Assembly: GCA_951813015.1 (NCBI GenBank)
Contig: CATOTG010000001.1
Location: forward strand, 310,001 to 374,000
From: an uncultured Thermoanaerobaculia bacterium
Lineage (GTDB): Bacteria > Acidobacteriota > Thermoanaerobaculia > Multivoradales > Multivoraceae
Direction: 5' to 3'
Length of the DNA: 64,000 nt
Part shown: piece by piece, positions 1 to 9,335 of the stretch
How positions within the stretch are numbered: the first letter of the stretch is position 1
Layout of the letters: each line of letters starts with the position of its first letter
The notes under the pieces: model-generated
The model's input: only the letters and a program-made list of their open reading frames with translations
Database searches by the model: none
Told to the model about the DNA's origin: nothing
Made by a program: the position numbers and the translations under genes

Positions 1-218
1 ACGACGATCTCCCCGGCGACGGTGAGCCGCTTGCCGGCCGCGCGCTCCAGGCGAAGGCGCAACGGCCCTTCGATGCCGGCCGCGTCGAGGTCGAGGCGGC
101 ACTGTGCGGCCGTCGCTACCTTGTTCACGTTCTGCCCTCCCGGGCCGGAGGCGCGGACGAACTTGAACGTCAGCGCCGCTTCGGGGATTGCGAGGCCGCC
201 GAGGTCGAGGGTGGCCAT
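1..218 (-). CDS. arfB: ArfB/YaeJ-type peptidyl-tRNA hydrolase, N-terminal part (cut by window edge)
   Basis: About 72 codons are visible, starting at ATG 216-218 and running off the left edge of the window. The translation starts MATLDLGGLAIPE and contains SGPGGQNVNKVATA. That is the GGQ loop of class I release-factor-like proteins, which hydrolyses peptidyl-tRNA. The GGQ lies only about 28 residues from the start, which fits the small codon-independent rescue factor ArfB rather than full-length RF1 or RF2, where GGQ is far downstream. The downstream part, including the basic C-terminal tail that would settle the assignment, is outside the window. Confidence 0.8.
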   Translation of the reverse strand, partial: MATLDLGGLAIPEAALTFKFVRASGPGGQNVNKVATAAQCRLDLDAAGIEGPLRLRLERAAGKRLTVAGEIV

Positions 219-270
219 CGGCCTATCGTGGCAGATGCGTGGCGGGCTTGCCGCTTCTCGGCGTCGCCCG

Positions 271-362
271 GATGCCGGCCAGGACCCGCGTGGCCCGATC
301 CGCGCCACACGGGAACCAGTCCGAGCGCCCGTCAACGGGCGCACGGATGGCAGGCCGGCGCA
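271..362. repeat. Dispersed bipartite-hairpin element, copy 1
   Basis: First of three clear copies of an about 92-bp intergenic element; the others are at 15944-16036 and 57836-57926. It opens with GATGCCGGCC and closes with GGCAGGCCGGCGCA, so its ends are themselves partly complementary. Inside are two adjacent hairpins. One is built on CGTGGC/GCCAC. The other is GCGCCCG-TCAA-CGGGCGC, whose stem is the same in all three copies while the 4-nt loop differs (TCAA, TCCG, TCAT). The copy sits in the 311-bp gap between arfB and the ABC permease, away from coding sequence. Confidence 0.75.
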
Positions 363-443
363 CCTGTACCTTTGCCGGGTGGTTCCGGTCCCTGTCCGAG
401 GCCGTCCGAGAGGCGAGCAGTCGTCGAGGCTGCGGTAGCTGTG

Positions 444-495
444 GGAAACCGGTCTGACGGTTTTCCAAGGTCCGGCGGGAAACGGCCAAGCCGTT
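444..495 (-). terminator. Candidate terminator hairpins after the ABC exporter operon
   Basis: Two hairpins lie 35-86 bp past the stop of the last permease gene. One spans 444-466 (GGAAACCG paired with CGGTTTTCC across a short loop). The other spans 481-495 (AACGGC-CAA-GCCGTT). Neither is followed by a clear T-run on the minus strand, so intrinsic termination is only a suggestion from position and pairing. Confidence 0.4.
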
Positions 496-529
496 ATCCG
501 CGGGACCGGCAGCTTCCCGGTGGCGGCGA

Positions 530-1384
530 TCAGTCCTCGGTGTAGCGGATCTCCATGCGGCGAATGATCAGCGCGGTGGCCGCGAGCACGACGACGGTAA
601 AGGCCAGCAGACCAAGGACGGAGACGGCCACCGGCGGCGGTTCGACGACCACGGCGAACGGGCCGTCGGGGAGCGGCACCGGCAACAGACCCTTCAGATA
701 GTGGATCACGCTGAGCTTCTTGAGTGCCGGCGGCAGCAGGAAGTGCAGCATCTCCCAGACGTACAGGACGCCGGCCGGAATGATGGGGTTCCTGAACAGC
801 ATGCCGATCAGCATGAACAGCGAGCCGTAGCCGATGCACGCGAGCAGGGTCACCCCCAGGTAGGCGACGAGATGCGCGCCGCCGGGACCTGCCGTGAGGT
901 CCTCGATCGCCCCGGAGACGCCGACCGGCAGGTAGATCAGGACGTAGCTGAGAATCGTGCTGAGCATGAACAACAGCGCCACCGCCGCCACCGCGGCGAC
1001 GTACTTGGCCGTGACGACGAGTTCCCGGCGAAGCGGCACGAGCAGCAGGTAGTGCAGGCTGCGCTCGAGGATCTCGCCCCGGAACAGGTTGAAGAACACG
1101 TACAGGCAGCCGAAGAACAGGATCGCGCCGAGGAAGACGGTCTCGAAGATCGTCTCGTACACCACCCGGTTGCCGAACCGCTCCAGCACCGTCTGCCCAC
1201 CGATTGGTATCGAGCCCACGAGCAGCACGATGACCACCGGAACCGACGCCGCCAAACCCAGGATCACGGCCCGACGCGTCATCAGCAGCCGGCGCAGTTC
1301 GAGCCGCACCAGCCCGCCGACCTGCCGGCCGAGGAGCGTCCAGTCGACGCCCTTCGAACCGGCGGCCTCGGGGACCGCGGTCAC
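530..1384 (-). CDS. ABC-2 type transporter permease
   Basis: 284-residue integral membrane protein with about six hydrophobic segments, roughly at residues 35-55, 80-105, 130-150, 170-195, 205-230 and 250-275. This matches an ABC-2 family permease working with the ATPase immediately upstream. The GTG start at 1384 overlaps the ATPase stop in a GTGA, so the two are translationally coupled. The reading frame stays open further upstream, but that stretch lies antiparallel-in-phase over the ATPase and looks like a shadow. The substrate cannot be read from sequence; the family includes exporters of lipids, peptides and other small molecules. Confidence 0.85.
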   Translation of the reverse strand: MTAVPEAAGSKGVDWTLLGRQVGGLVRLELRRLLMTRRAVILGLAASVPVVIVLLVGSIPIGGQTVLERFGNRVVYETIFETVFLGAILFFGCLYVFFNLFRGEILERSLHYLLLVPLRRELVVTAKYVAAVAAVALLFMLSTILSYVLIYLPVGVSGAIEDLTAGPGGAHLVAYLGVTLLACIGYGSLFMLIGMLFRNPIIPAGVLYVWEMLHFLLPPALKKLSVIHYLKGLLPVPLPDGPFAVVVEPPPVAVSVLGLLAFTVVVLAATALIIRRMEIRYTED

Positions 1385-2391
1385 GACGGCTCCTCCTCGT
1401 CGACCATCAGGTAGCGATACACGGCCTGCAGGTCGCTGTCGGCCGGCCCGACGGCTTCGACTTCCACACCGCCCTCGGCGACCAGCTCGCCGACCAGACG
1501 CAGGAAGCGGTCCGCGTCGCGGGTGCGCAGGTGAAGGCCGCCGCCGTCGTCGTGGAGCTGGACCTCGGTCACGTGGTCGAGCTCGAAGGCGCGGCCGGCG
1601 AGCCACTGCGGACGGTCGCAGCGCACGAACACCTGCATCGGCTGTTCGCGGGCTTCCGCGACCTCCTCTCGCATTCCCGGCACTTCGCCTTCCGCCACGA
1701 TGTACCCGTTCGAGATCAGGATGACGCGGTCGGAGAGCAGGTCGACCTCGTGCAGAATGTGGCTCGAAATGAGCACATGCTGGCCTTCCCGGGCCAGTTC
1801 GCGGAACAGTTCGATCGTCTCGGCGCGGACCATCGGGTCGAGACCGTTGAGCGGCTCGTCGAGCACCATGACCTGCGGATGGTGGGCGATCGCCTGCGCC
1901 AGCTTGATCCGCTGCCGCATGCCCTTGCTGTAGCCCGCGACCCGCCGGTGCGCCGCGTCGATCAGGCCGACCCGCTCCAGGACCTGCGCGGTGAGCCGCT
2001 CGGCCTCGCCCCGCTCCAGGCCGTGCAGCAACAGGTAGGAGAAGACGAACTGCCACCCGGTCACGCCCCGCGGGAAGGAGTCGTATTGGGTGCAGTAGCC
2101 GAAGTTGCGGAACAGGTCCTGCGGCCGAGAGGCGGAAGCGCCGAGGATGCTGATCTCGCCCCGGGTCGGCCGCAGCAGGCCCGCGAGCAGGTTCATCAGG
2201 GTGCTCTTTCCCGATCCGTTCGGCCCGACGAGGCTGGTGATCCCGGGCTCGATCACGAGGTCCACGCGGTTGACGCCCAGCACGTCGCCGTAGAACTTCG
2301 AGACGTCGCGGAGTGTGATGTTGGCGTCATCGCGTCCCGCGATGTGCCGACCGGCTCTCTGCGGACCGTCCGTCGGGGCAGCGCCGCTCAC
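1381..2391 (-). CDS. ABC transporter ATP-binding protein
   Basis: 336-residue ABC ATPase. Walker [10 protein letters not shown] is near residues 56-64, the signature is [13 protein letters not shown], and Walker B plus the following segment reads [13 protein letters not shown]. The D-loop and switch histidine region ([10 protein letters not shown]) are also intact, so it should be active. The GTG start at 2391 overlaps the stop of the preceding permease as GTGA; the longer upstream frame reads through permease coding sequence and was rejected. A C-terminal extension of about 90 residues follows the nucleotide-binding domain, as in the ABC-2 ATPases of the CcmA/GldA type. It powers the permease encoded just downstream. 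Confidence 0.9.
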   Translation of the reverse strand: MSGAAPTDGPQRAGRHIAGRDDANITLRDVSKFYGDVLGVNRVDLVIEPGITSLVGPNGSGKSTLMNLLAGLLRPTRGEISILGASASRPQDLFRNFGYCTQYDSFPRGVTGWQFVFSYLLLHGLERGEAERLTAQVLERVGLIDAAHRRVAGYSKGMRQRIKLAQAIAHHPQVMVLDEPLNGLDPMVRAETIELFRELAREGQHVLISSHILHEVDLLSDRVILISNGYIVAEGEVPGMREEVAEAREQPMQVFVRCDRPQWLAGRAFELDHVTEVQLHDDGGGLHLRTRDADRFLRLVGELVAEGGVEVEAVGPADSDLQAVYRYLMVDEEEPS

Positions 2392-3260
2392 TTGACGACC
2401 TCGAAGGCGCGCACGCGCCGGTACAGCAGCGCCGCCGACAGCGCGACCAGCCCGACCGCCGCCAGCCAGGCGGCCGCGCCCGGCATCTGCACGCTCGCTT
2501 CCGTGCCGAAAACCGAAGAGGAGAGCACGGCCGTCACGTCGAACGCCACGACCATGCTGCCCAGCCAGGAGTCGTAGAACTGCTTGTAGAACTCGCCGAA
2601 GGCAGTGCCGCTCAGAATGGCGCCCAGGAACACGATCCGCGCCCAGGGCTTCCACTTCACCCAGGCCGCGATCGCCAGCATCGGCAACGACATGCACAAC
2701 ATCCACACCGTCGACACGACGACCAGCGACGGCGCGACCCGCCAGTGCTCCGCCAGCCACTCGCCGCCGCCAAGCGCGGCCTGGATCGCGAACAGGAGCA
2801 GCCCCGGCGCCCAGGTGATCGCCGCAACCAGAACGCCGAGCACGACGAGCTTGCCGAGCACGTAGTCGGTCCGGGTCAGCGGGCGCGAGAGGTAGAGCGG
2901 CATCGCCCGGTTGCGAAGGTCCGCCGACACGAGCGACGGCCCGACCACCAGGACGACGACGAAGGCGAGGTACAACTGGGCGCGCAGGAAGAGGCTCTCG
3001 AAGAACCAGGTGTTGACCTGGACGAAGTCCAGCAGGTCCGCCGCACTGATGTTGATCACGGCGAGCGCCTCCGCGTTGTAGCGCAGATACATGCCGACCA
3101 GCAGCACCAGCGGCCAGGCGAAGCAGAAGGCGAAGAAGGCGAGGAACAACCGCGACGCGAAGACGTCGCGCAGGCCGTACCGGCTGATGACGAGGAACCG
3201 GCTCCGCGCCGGCATCAGCGTCCCGCCGTAGCCCCTGTAGCCGTGATCATAGACGGCCAT
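2388..3260 (-). CDS. ABC-2 type transporter permease
   Basis: 290-residue membrane protein with about six hydrophobic segments, the first at about residues 38-60. It overlaps the upstream ATPase gene by 14 bp. The ATG at 3260 follows a purine-rich GGAGGGCGAC ribosome site, which decides the start. Together with the ATPase at 3247-4242 it makes the first of two ABC pairs in a four-gene coupled cluster. The two permeases are not obviously close relatives. The four proteins may form one heteromeric exporter or two separate ones; the sequence does not decide. Confidence 0.85.
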   Translation of the reverse strand: MAVYDHGYRGYGGTLMPARSRFLVISRYGLRDVFASRLFLAFFAFCFAWPLVLLVGMYLRYNAEALAVINISAADLLDFVQVNTWFFESLFLRAQLYLAFVVVLVVGPSLVSADLRNRAMPLYLSRPLTRTDYVLGKLVVLGVLVAAITWAPGLLLFAIQAALGGGEWLAEHWRVAPSLVVVSTVWMLCMSLPMLAIAAWVKWKPWARIVFLGAILSGTAFGEFYKQFYDSWLGSMVVAFDVTAVLSSSVFGTEASVQMPGAAAWLAAVGLVALSAALLYRRVRAFEVVK

Positions 3261-4242
3261 CGTCGCCCTCCATCGCCTTGAGGAAGATGTCCTCGAGCGA
3301 GGTGCGCTTGTAGTCCAGGCGGCGAATCGTCACGTCCTGCTCGATCGCCGAGGCGTAGATGTGGCGCACACCGATGCCCGGCGGCAGAACGGCCTTGATC
3401 CGGCGCCGGTTGACCACCGCGACCTCGCAGCCGAGCCCTTCGATCGCGCCGAGGAAGGCGCTGCCGGCGCCCTCGCGTTCCGCGCCCAGGTCCAGTTCGA
3501 GAAAGCGGCGGTTGGCGCGGCGCTCCTCGGCCAGGTTGCAGTACGTGGCGATCTTGCCTCGGTTGAGGACCAGCACCTCCTCGCAGCACTCCTCCACGTC
3601 GCGCAACAGGTGGGACGAGACGACGATCCGCGCCTTCCCCGAATCCCGAATCTCGCGGATCAGCCGGAGCATCCGGAGACGCGCCGGCGGGTCGAGTCCG
3701 TTCGTCGGCTCGTCGAGGAACAGCAGGCTCGGCCCGTGGGCAATCGCCTGCGCCAGCTTGAGCAGCTGCTTCATGCCCAGCGAATAGGTCTCGACGTTGC
3801 GGTAGCGCGCCTCGCCCAGACCGACGTAGAAGAAGACCTCGTGCGCGCGCTCGAGAGCCGCCTCGGGCGGCAGCCCCGACAGCTCCGCCATCAGCCGCAC
3901 GAAACGGACGCCGGAAATGCCGGCGATGAAGGCGTCCCGCTCGGGCATGTAGCCGACCCGCCGCCGCAGTTCCCGCCCCTGGGCGGTGATGTCCATGCCG
4001 AACAGGCGGGCGGTTCCCGCGGCAGGCCTGGAGAAGCCGAGCAGGGTGTTCAGGAGCGTCGTCTTGCCGGCGCCGTTCGGCCCCAGCAGACCGATCGCCC
4101 GGCCCGAGAAGGCGCCTCGCAGGTCGTCCAGGACCAGGTGTCGGCCGAATCGGACGCTCAGACCGTCAAGGTCGATCACGGGCGGCGGCGCACCGGCCGC
4201 CTGCTTCTGCGCCTCGCCGCCAGTTGCCGCCGTACCCGTCAC
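3247..4242 (-). CDS. ABC transporter ATP-binding protein
   Basis: 331-residue ABC ATPase with Walker [10 protein letters not shown] (about residues 54-62), signature [13 protein letters not shown] and Walker [15 protein letters not shown] stretch of about 90 residues after the core domain resembles the accessory tail of ABC-2 ATPases. It is the first gene of the four-gene exporter cluster running down to 530. It lies 193 bp downstream of the FecR-family gene on the same strand, so read-through from the sigma/anti-sigma operon is possible. That gap carries the duplicated 3' end of the FecR gene. Confidence 0.9.
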   Translation of the reverse strand: MTGTAATGGEAQKQAAGAPPPVIDLDGLSVRFGRHLVLDDLRGAFSGRAIGLLGPNGAGKTTLLNTLLGFSRPAAGTARLFGMDITAQGRELRRRVGYMPERDAFIAGISGVRFVRLMAELSGLPPEAALERAHEVFFYVGLGEARYRNVETYSLGMKQLLKLAQAIAHGPSLLFLDEPTNGLDPPARLRMLRLIREIRDSGKARIVVSSHLLRDVEECCEEVLVLNRGKIATYCNLAEERRANRRFLELDLGAEREGAGSAFLGAIEGLGCEVAVVNRRRIKAVLPPGIGVRHIYASAIEQDVTIRRLDYKRTSLEDIFLKAMEGDDGRL

Positions 4243-4350
4243 GAAGAGGTCATCGCGTCCGAGGGCGCGCGGGAGGCCCTGACCCGAGCAGTCGCCGCCG
4301 ACGACAGGCTCGACGTCCTGGTGGAGAGCCCCCCCGCTCTCCAGGCGCTG

Positions 4351-4461
4351 TTGCGGGCGCGCGTCAAGCGGCCAGCCTCAAGACGCCCCGAGCGCGACGG
4401 CGGGCGGGAACACCTGCGCATGTTGCGGGCGCGCGTCAAGCGGCCGGCCTCAAAACGCCCC
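4351..4461 (-). repeat. 72-bp tandem duplication of the fecR-like gene 3' end
   Basis: A 39-bp segment at 4423-4461 recurs at 4351-4389 with two mismatches, an offset of exactly 72 bp. The 4423 copy contains the last codons (RGVLRPAA) and the stop of the gene ending at 4436. The other copy, just past the stop, still reads GVLRLAA-stop. It is one of several duplications of similar period in this window. Confidence 0.8.
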
Positions 4462-7405
4462 TCTGGACGCTGTTCGTCGGCGCCGACAAGATCTGCGCGA
4501 TCTGATCGTCCACCTCGGCCTCCGGTTCGGACTCGGCCCCGTCGTCGACCGAGTCCAGGCTCTCCAGAAGATTGGGGAGTCCCAGCAGCGGACCCAGCCC
4601 GGTGAAGGCCAGCAGACTCGGACCGCTGGAGGTCACGACGATCTCGCTGCGGCCCGCGTACACCGTGTAGAGCGCCGGACCATGACTGCTGAGCTGGTCC
4701 CCGATTGCCTGCGCGACGGCCTGCTGGTCGTCGCCAACGACTTCGGTCGGCAGCAGGTCGAACAGTTCGCCCGCCGTCTCGGCAAGCCGGTTGTAGACCA
4801 TCGCGGAGAAGTCGGCGTAGCCGTTCTCGGGCAGCAGATCGAGGAACTCCTGGCTCGAGGTCAGCGACGCGCCGCTGCCGCGGTACCGGATCGCGGTGTC
4901 GATCGTTGCCACGTTGGAGGCGCTCACCATGTACCCGTCAAAGTACGTGTAGAAGATCTCGGGAGTTTCGAGCAGGCGCAGAAGGGCCGCGCCGGCGGCG
5001 GCTTCTTCGCTTGCGCCGTCGGGTTCGCCTTCGCCCGCTTCGCCGCCCTCGTCGTCGCCATCGTCGATCTCCAAGGCTAGACGGTAAACGGTGCGGCCGC
5101 CCGATTCCTGCTCGTCGAGAACGAGCTGTGCATCCCCGCCACGCTCCAGATTCCCGAGAACCTCCGTCGCCTTCTCCACCAGCATCTCGATCGAACCCTG
5201 CAGCGCGTCCGCATCGTAGACCGAGGCCACCGCCTTCAAGGCCGGGGACGGCAGCACCGGACCGTCGATGCCGACCGCGTACTCGCCGCCCACGTGCTGG
5301 AGCAGGTCGTCGCGCAGCGACAGCCCGAGTTCGGCCTCGACCTCGGCCATCGGCGCATCGACGTCGATGCCGTGTTTGCTCAGGAAGCCCGTCAACTGGT
5401 CGTAGATCGTGCCAGGATTCTCGATCACGCCGGCCGAAACAAAGGACGCATCGGGTGAGAAGAACTCGAGTGCCCCGTTCGCGCCCGGTTCAGCCAGCCA
5501 CGACGCGACTCCCGAACGCTCGCCGTCGAAGCTCAGCGCGGCCGTCACGTTGGCCCGGTCGCCCTCCTGGGTGCGGGCGACAACGAGGTCCTGGACCTTG
5601 TCGAGCCCCGTGAAGGCGAAGACCGCGACTTCCGCCACCTCCTCGTCATCCTCCTCGCTCTCCTCCGCGTCGCGGATCCTGGAGATGACGCCCGCCAGGT
5701 CGACCGCGGCGAGCAGCTCAGCGCCTTCCTCGTAGCGCTGCGCCAGCCGGCCGTGCAGGCGCGAGCCGACGAAAGGGTTGGCGGCGCCGTTGCGGTTCGC
5801 GGCCACGGTCTGCAGGGCGGTCAGCGAAGTCGAGGCCGCAGCGATGTCGTCAGCGATCCACAGCAGGAGCCCCTCGTCCTGCTCGGTAGCCGCCTCAAGG
5901 TCGTCGACGATGTTCACCTGCGTTTCGTCGGTCGCCGACGCGAGCTCCGCCAGGTGACCCTCGATCGCCTCGCGCAGGGCGGCGGAGTCGGTCACTTCGG
6001 TGACCGCCAGCGGGGCCATGTCTTCCTCGACAAGGTCACCGACGACGCCGACGACCGTCTCGTCGCCCATCGCATCCCCGAGGCCGCGCAGAGCCGCGAC
6101 CACCTCTTCGATCGTGCCCGCCTCGTCGGAGCCCTCGAACTGCTCCCACCACTCGGCGAGCAGTTCGCTCGACTCCATCCGCGAGCGCACCAGCTCGAAC
6201 AGATCCCCGAGTGTCGCCGGGGCATTCGGCATCGCCAGGTAGACGGCCGTATCGCTCGGCATCAGGTCGAGCAACCGGGTGGAGTGCCGCACCGGCGCCG
6301 CTTCCATCAACTGGTTCAGTTCGCTGCGCAGCGACCTGAACTCCTCGAGCAGCGCCAGGTAGCGGTCCGCGTCCTGGCTCCAGCCGACCTCCTCCTGCAG
6401 CGTCATCGCGATCAGCGTCTCCCGGCTCCGCAGTTGATCGCCGGCCAGCAGGTTGTGCCGCTCGCGGCCCTTCTCAACCTCGACCTCGCCCTCGATCACC
6501 GAGACACGAGAGCCCTTGACGCCGTGGGTAACCGCGAAGATCGTGCCCTTGACCGACACGAGCATCTCCTCGGTCGACACGACGAGCGACCGGTTCTCCT
6601 GCTCCGCCGCCTGAACGATCACGCTGCCCCGGTCGACCCGGATGCGATCGCCGCGGCGCCGGGCATCGACGCGAAAGGTGGTGAGGCCCGCGGCCTCGAT
6701 GCGCGATCCGTCCGCGAGCTGGAACACGCCGCGGCTGCCGGCGCCGGTGCGGATCCGGTCGCCGCCGTCGACCGCGTCGCCGGGGCCGAGCGGCACGAGG
6801 TCCGCTCCGCCGTCTTCGCCGGCAACGAACATCCGGCCGTCGACGCTCTGAACCTGGACGATCCCGTCCTGGGGCGGCGCCATCACCCGCTGGCTGAGCC
6901 ACACTCCCGCCACGGCTACGCCGGCCACCGCCGCGGCGGCCGCGTAGTAGCGGCCGACTCGAGCCGGCGCCGCCGGGCCCGACGGCGCGTCCGAGACGGC
7001 GCGGCCGGCACGAACTGCCTGCAGGCGCCTGCGGCAGGGAATGCACTCGCGGGTGTGATCCTCGACCAGGAGGCGCTGGGCCTCGGCCAGGGTACCCGCG
7101 ACCAGGGCCGGCATCCGCGCCTGGTAGTCGGCACAAAACGTCAGGGTCTGCGATGCGGCGTCGGCGTCGCTCGGAGCCGTGGATGCGCCGGCGGCCGTGG
7201 CGGCGGCCGTGGCGGCGGCAGCGGCCGTGGCGGCGGCAGCGGCAGTGGATGCGCCGGCGGCAGTGGTGGCGGCGGCCGTGGCCGCGGCGATCGCGTTGCG
7301 CACCCGTTCGGCCGCGAATGCGGTGGCATCGGCCGGCGGCTGTTCGGCGGCGATCGCCCCGGCGGTTTCGATCAGGATTCGATTCATCTGGTTGCGGTTG
7401 CTCAT
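4436..7405 (-). CDS. FecR-domain protein with zinc-finger anti-sigma head
   Basis: 989 residues. In order: an Ala/Thr-rich stretch (about 38-80); a putative zf-HC2 zinc finger with Cys91, His117, Cys121 and Cys124; one membrane segment (about 152-171); a FecR domain (about 180-340) including LGPGDAVDGGDRIRTGAGS; then about 640 residues that resemble periplasmic DUF3352-like proteins (LMPSDTAVYLAMPNAP). The ATG overlaps the stop of the ECF sigma gene as ATGA. Inference: the cytoplasmic zinc finger holds the sigma factor while the FecR and C-terminal parts face outward, so the protein would be a membrane anti-sigma sensor. The C-terminal signal is unknown. The Ala-rich stretch carries a 66-bp internal duplication. 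Confidence 0.8.
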   Translation of the reverse strand: MSNRNQMNRILIETAGAIAAEQPPADATAFAAERVRNAIAAATAAATTAAGASTAAAAATAAAAATAAATAAGASTAPSDADAASQTLTFCADYQARMPALVAGTLAEAQRLLVEDHTRECIPCRRRLQAVRAGRAVSDAPSGPAAPARVGRYYAAAAAVAGVAVAGVWLSQRVMAPPQDGIVQVQSVDGRMFVAGEDGGADLVPLGPGDAVDGGDRIRTGAGSRGVFQLADGSRIEAAGLTTFRVDARRRGDRIRVDRGSVIVQAAEQENRSLVVSTEEMLVSVKGTIFAVTHGVKGSRVSVIEGEVEVEKGRERHNLLAGDQLRSRETLIAMTLQEEVGWSQDADRYLALLEEFRSLRSELNQLMEAAPVRHSTRLLDLMPSDTAVYLAMPNAPATLGDLFELVRSRMESSELLAEWWEQFEGSDEAGTIEEVVAALRGLGDAMGDETVVGVVGDLVEEDMAPLAVTEVTDSAALREAIEGHLAELASATDETQVNIVDDLEAATEQDEGLLLWIADDIAAASTSLTALQTVAANRNGAANPFVGSRLHGRLAQRYEEGAELLAAVDLAGVISRIRDAEESEEDDEEVAEVAVFAFTGLDKVQDLVVARTQEGDRANVTAALSFDGERSGVASWLAEPGANGALEFFSPDASFVSAGVIENPGTIYDQLTGFLSKHGIDVDAPMAEVEAELGLSLRDDLLQHVGGEYAVGIDGPVLPSPALKAVASVYDADALQGSIEMLVEKATEVLGNLERGGDAQLVLDEQESGGRTVYRLALEIDDGDDEGGEAGEGEPDGASEEAAAGAALLRLLETPEIFYTYFDGYMVSASNVATIDTAIRYRGSGASLTSSQEFLDLLPENGYADFSAMVYNRLAETAGELFDLLPTEVVGDDQQAVAQAIGDQLSSHGPALYTVYAGRSEIVVTSSGPSLLAFTGLGPLLGLPNLLESLDSVDDGAESEPEAEVDDQIAQILSAPTNSVQRGVLRPAA
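7181..7268 (-). repeat. 66-bp in-frame duplication in the Ala-rich stretch of the FecR protein
   Basis: GGATGCGCCGGCGG occurs at 7181 and again at 7247, a 66-bp (22-codon) offset. In the protein the motif AAGAST appears twice, 22 residues apart, with GCC/GCG-rich filler between. The stretch lies before the zinc finger and probably acts as a flexible spacer whose length can change by slippage. Confidence 0.7.
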
Positions 7406-8094
7406 GCTTGGCGCCTCCCGTCTTCCTTCCTGGCCGTCTTGTCGCGTCCCTCGTCTGTCTGTCCGGTTTGCACGGCGTCCTTCTGCGGCGGGTTCAACTC
7501 GTCCGCCAGCGCCAGTCGCAGACGCTTGCGCAGCCGGTGCAGCGTCACCGCCACGGTCATGCGCGAAGTGCCCATCATCGGGCCGATGTCGGAGTTCCGG
7601 TAGCCCTCGAAGTACCGCAGGGCAAACATTTCCGCGGCCCGCGGATTCACCTTCGCCAACTCCCGGCGCAGCCGCTCTCGCAGTTCCAGGCCCGCAAAGC
7701 GGCGTCCCGGGTCGCTCGCGCCATCGAGGGCCGGCTCGATTTCCTCGATCAACTGCTGGTCGAGCGCCACCAGGCGGGAGCGCTTGCGGGACCGGATCAG
7801 GTCGAGCGAAGCGTTGATCGCCGCCCGCCGCAGGTAGCCGCCGGCCTTCCCCGTCTCGAGCGCCGCGGGAGGCCGCCTGAGGAGCCGCAGGAAGATCGTC
7901 TGCAGCACGTCCTCCGCGTCGTTCGCGTTGCCGGTGACCCGGTACGCGGTGCTGAAGATGAGTCGGTGATGTTCCTCGAACAGATCCTGCAACCCAGCCC
8001 CCGTCCAGTCCGGCCTCCCGGAAGACACTGCGGGAAGCGTTGCGGGATGCGCCGCGGGAGGCTCCTTGCTCATCGAAACGGTTGCAATCGTCAA
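7402..8094 (-). CDS. ECF-family RNA polymerase sigma factor
   Basis: 230 residues. Region 2 is at about 35-100 (DLFEEHHRLIFSTAYRVTGN, DAEDVLQTIFLRL) and region 4 at about 150-215, with a helix-turn-helix around NSDIGPMMGTSRMTVAV. Regions 1.1 and 3 are lacking, as in group 4 (ECF) sigma factors. The TTG start at 8094 follows AAGGAG at good spacing, while the internal ATG seven codons later has none, so TTG is preferred. TTG overlaps the stop of the EamA gene (TTGA) and its own stop overlaps the FecR gene (ATGA). It should direct RNA polymerase to a small regulon, probably including this operon, under control of the FecR/zinc-finger protein. Confidence 0.92.
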   Translation of the reverse strand: MTIATVSMSKEPPAAHPATLPAVSSGRPDWTGAGLQDLFEEHHRLIFSTAYRVTGNANDAEDVLQTIFLRLLRRPPAALETGKAGGYLRRAAINASLDLIRSRKRSRLVALDQQLIEEIEPALDGASDPGRRFAGLELRERLRRELAKVNPRAAEMFALRYFEGYRNSDIGPMMGTSRMTVAVTLHRLRKRLRLALADELNPPQKDAVQTGQTDEGRDKTARKEDGRRQA

Positions 8095-9335
8095 CTGCGT
8101 CTCCTTGTTCCGGGGGCGCCGGCTTGATGCCGGCGCCGCAGCGGGTTCAGTGGTGAAGACGCCGCAAAGACCGATTGTTTAGCAGACCGTGGCCGCACGG
8201 AGCCTGGAGCAGACCGCGCCACCGTGGCCAGCAGCACGGTCGCCAGTGCCACGATTCCGCCGCCCAGCCAGGTCAGAAAGTGCGGCTGCTCGCCATGGAA
8301 CCACATCGCCCAGAACGGGCTGAGCGCCGGCTCCAGGAGCAGCAGAAGGGCAAGCACGGGGGCTTGCAGGATCCGGGCGGCGCGGCTCACGAGGACGTAG
8401 GCGAAGGCAACCTGGAACAGCCCGAGACCGGCCACGATCAACAGATCGACCGAATCGACGGACCCAAGCGGCGCCATCGCCGGCAGGCACGCGAGGCACA
8501 CGATCACGTTGCCGCAGGCGGCGGCCGCGATGCCGGGCGGGCGAATCGCGTCGCCATCCGCTGCAGCGGACGGCTCGCCGGACCTGCCGGATGCCCGCGC
8601 CGTCGTCAGCGGGCGGCCCGCGGCGCGCAAACCGATCAGGGTGAGGCCGTAGGCCAGCCCGCAGAACGCGGCAAGCACGTTCCCGGTCCGGGGGTCCGGC
8701 GCGCTCGCGCCGGCATCGGCGCCGCCGAAGAAGGCCATCACGAGGCCCGCGCCGAACAGCGGCACGAACAGGAGCTGGCGCGCCGCCAGCCGCTCCCGCA
8801 GCAGGAGGGGTGACAGCAGCAGCACAAACAGGGGCGCCGTCGACTGCAGGAAGATGGTCTCGGCGGCCGTGGTCCGCTTGTTCGCGTGGACGAACAGGAC
8901 CAGGGTCAGGCAGTAGCAGCAACCGGTCCCCAGCGTGAGCAGGAGAGCCCGCCGCCGCGCCGGATTGCGCCACCAGACCGCCGCGCCTTCCGGGTCGTCG
9001 CCGGGTTCCGCCCGCGCGGCCCGCCGCCGCGCCGGGTCGCGCCACCAGACCGCCGCGCCGGTCGAACCCGCCCGGCCCCCACTACCGCCGGCCCACCGAG
9101 GAACTCGCTTCGGACCCGCGCTTCGAGCACAAGTCGAACCCGCCCGGCCCCCACCACCGCCAGACCACCTCCTCGCCGCGGGAATCGCGATCAGCAGAGC
9201 CGCGGCTGCCACGACCGACCGCATCGCCGCCACCTGCCAGGCATCGAGATCCGTCGCCTTGACCGCCGCGCCGCCGGTCGAGAAGAGGATTCCCGCCACG
9301 ACCGCCTGGAGCACCGACGCAGTACGGATCCTCAT
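8091..9335 (-). CDS. EamA/DMT-family transporter with repetitive insertion
   Basis: 414 residues, against about 290-310 usual for ten-helix EamA drug/metabolite transporters. Both EamA halves are visible: the first begins VLQAVVAGILFSTGGAAVK, and the second has NVLAAFCGLAYGLTLIGLR and ends in VALATVLLATV. Roughly 75 extra residues (about 75-145) sit in the loop between helices 2 and 3. They consist of two doubled motifs, GGRAGST and AAVWWR(D/N)PARRRA. The ATG at 9335 is the first Met in front of helix 1. The gene ends inside the sigma-factor start (TTGA). Substrate unknown; the family exports amino acids and other metabolites. Confidence 0.8.
   Translation of the reverse strand: MRIRTASVLQAVVAGILFSTGGAAVKATDLDAWQVAAMRSVVAAAALLIAIPAARRWSGGGGGRAGSTCARSAGPKRVPRWAGGSGGRAGSTGAAVWWRDPARRRAARAEPGDDPEGAAVWWRNPARRRALLLTLGTGCCYCLTLVLFVHANKRTTAAETIFLQSTAPLFVLLLSPLLLRERLAARQLLFVPLFGAGLVMAFFGGADAGASAPDPRTGNVLAAFCGLAYGLTLIGLRAAGRPLTTARASGRSGEPSAAADGDAIRPPGIAAAACGNVIVCLACLPAMAPLGSVDSVDLLIVAGLGLFQVAFAYVLVSRAARILQAPVLALLLLLEPALSPFWAMWFHGEQPHFLTWLGGGIVALATVLLATVARSAPGSVRPRSAKQSVFAASSPLNPLRRRHQAGAPGTRRRS
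8948..9161 (-). repeat. Two 72-bp tandem duplications inside the EamA gene
   Basis: CCCGCCGCCGCGCCGG starts at 8948 and 9020, and GTCGAACCCGCCCGGCCCCC starts at 9061 and 9133. Each pair is offset by exactly 72 bp (24 codons), so the frame is kept. The two units are unrelated to each other. Together they form the extra segment between helices 2 and 3 of the transporter. Confidence 0.85.

Noticed and set aside
5753..7603. A 616-codon open frame on the plus strand opposite the FecR gene
   Set aside because: It is the antisense shadow of a GC-rich gene. The minus-strand frame has recognisable domains and coupled neighbours, the plus-strand translation has none.
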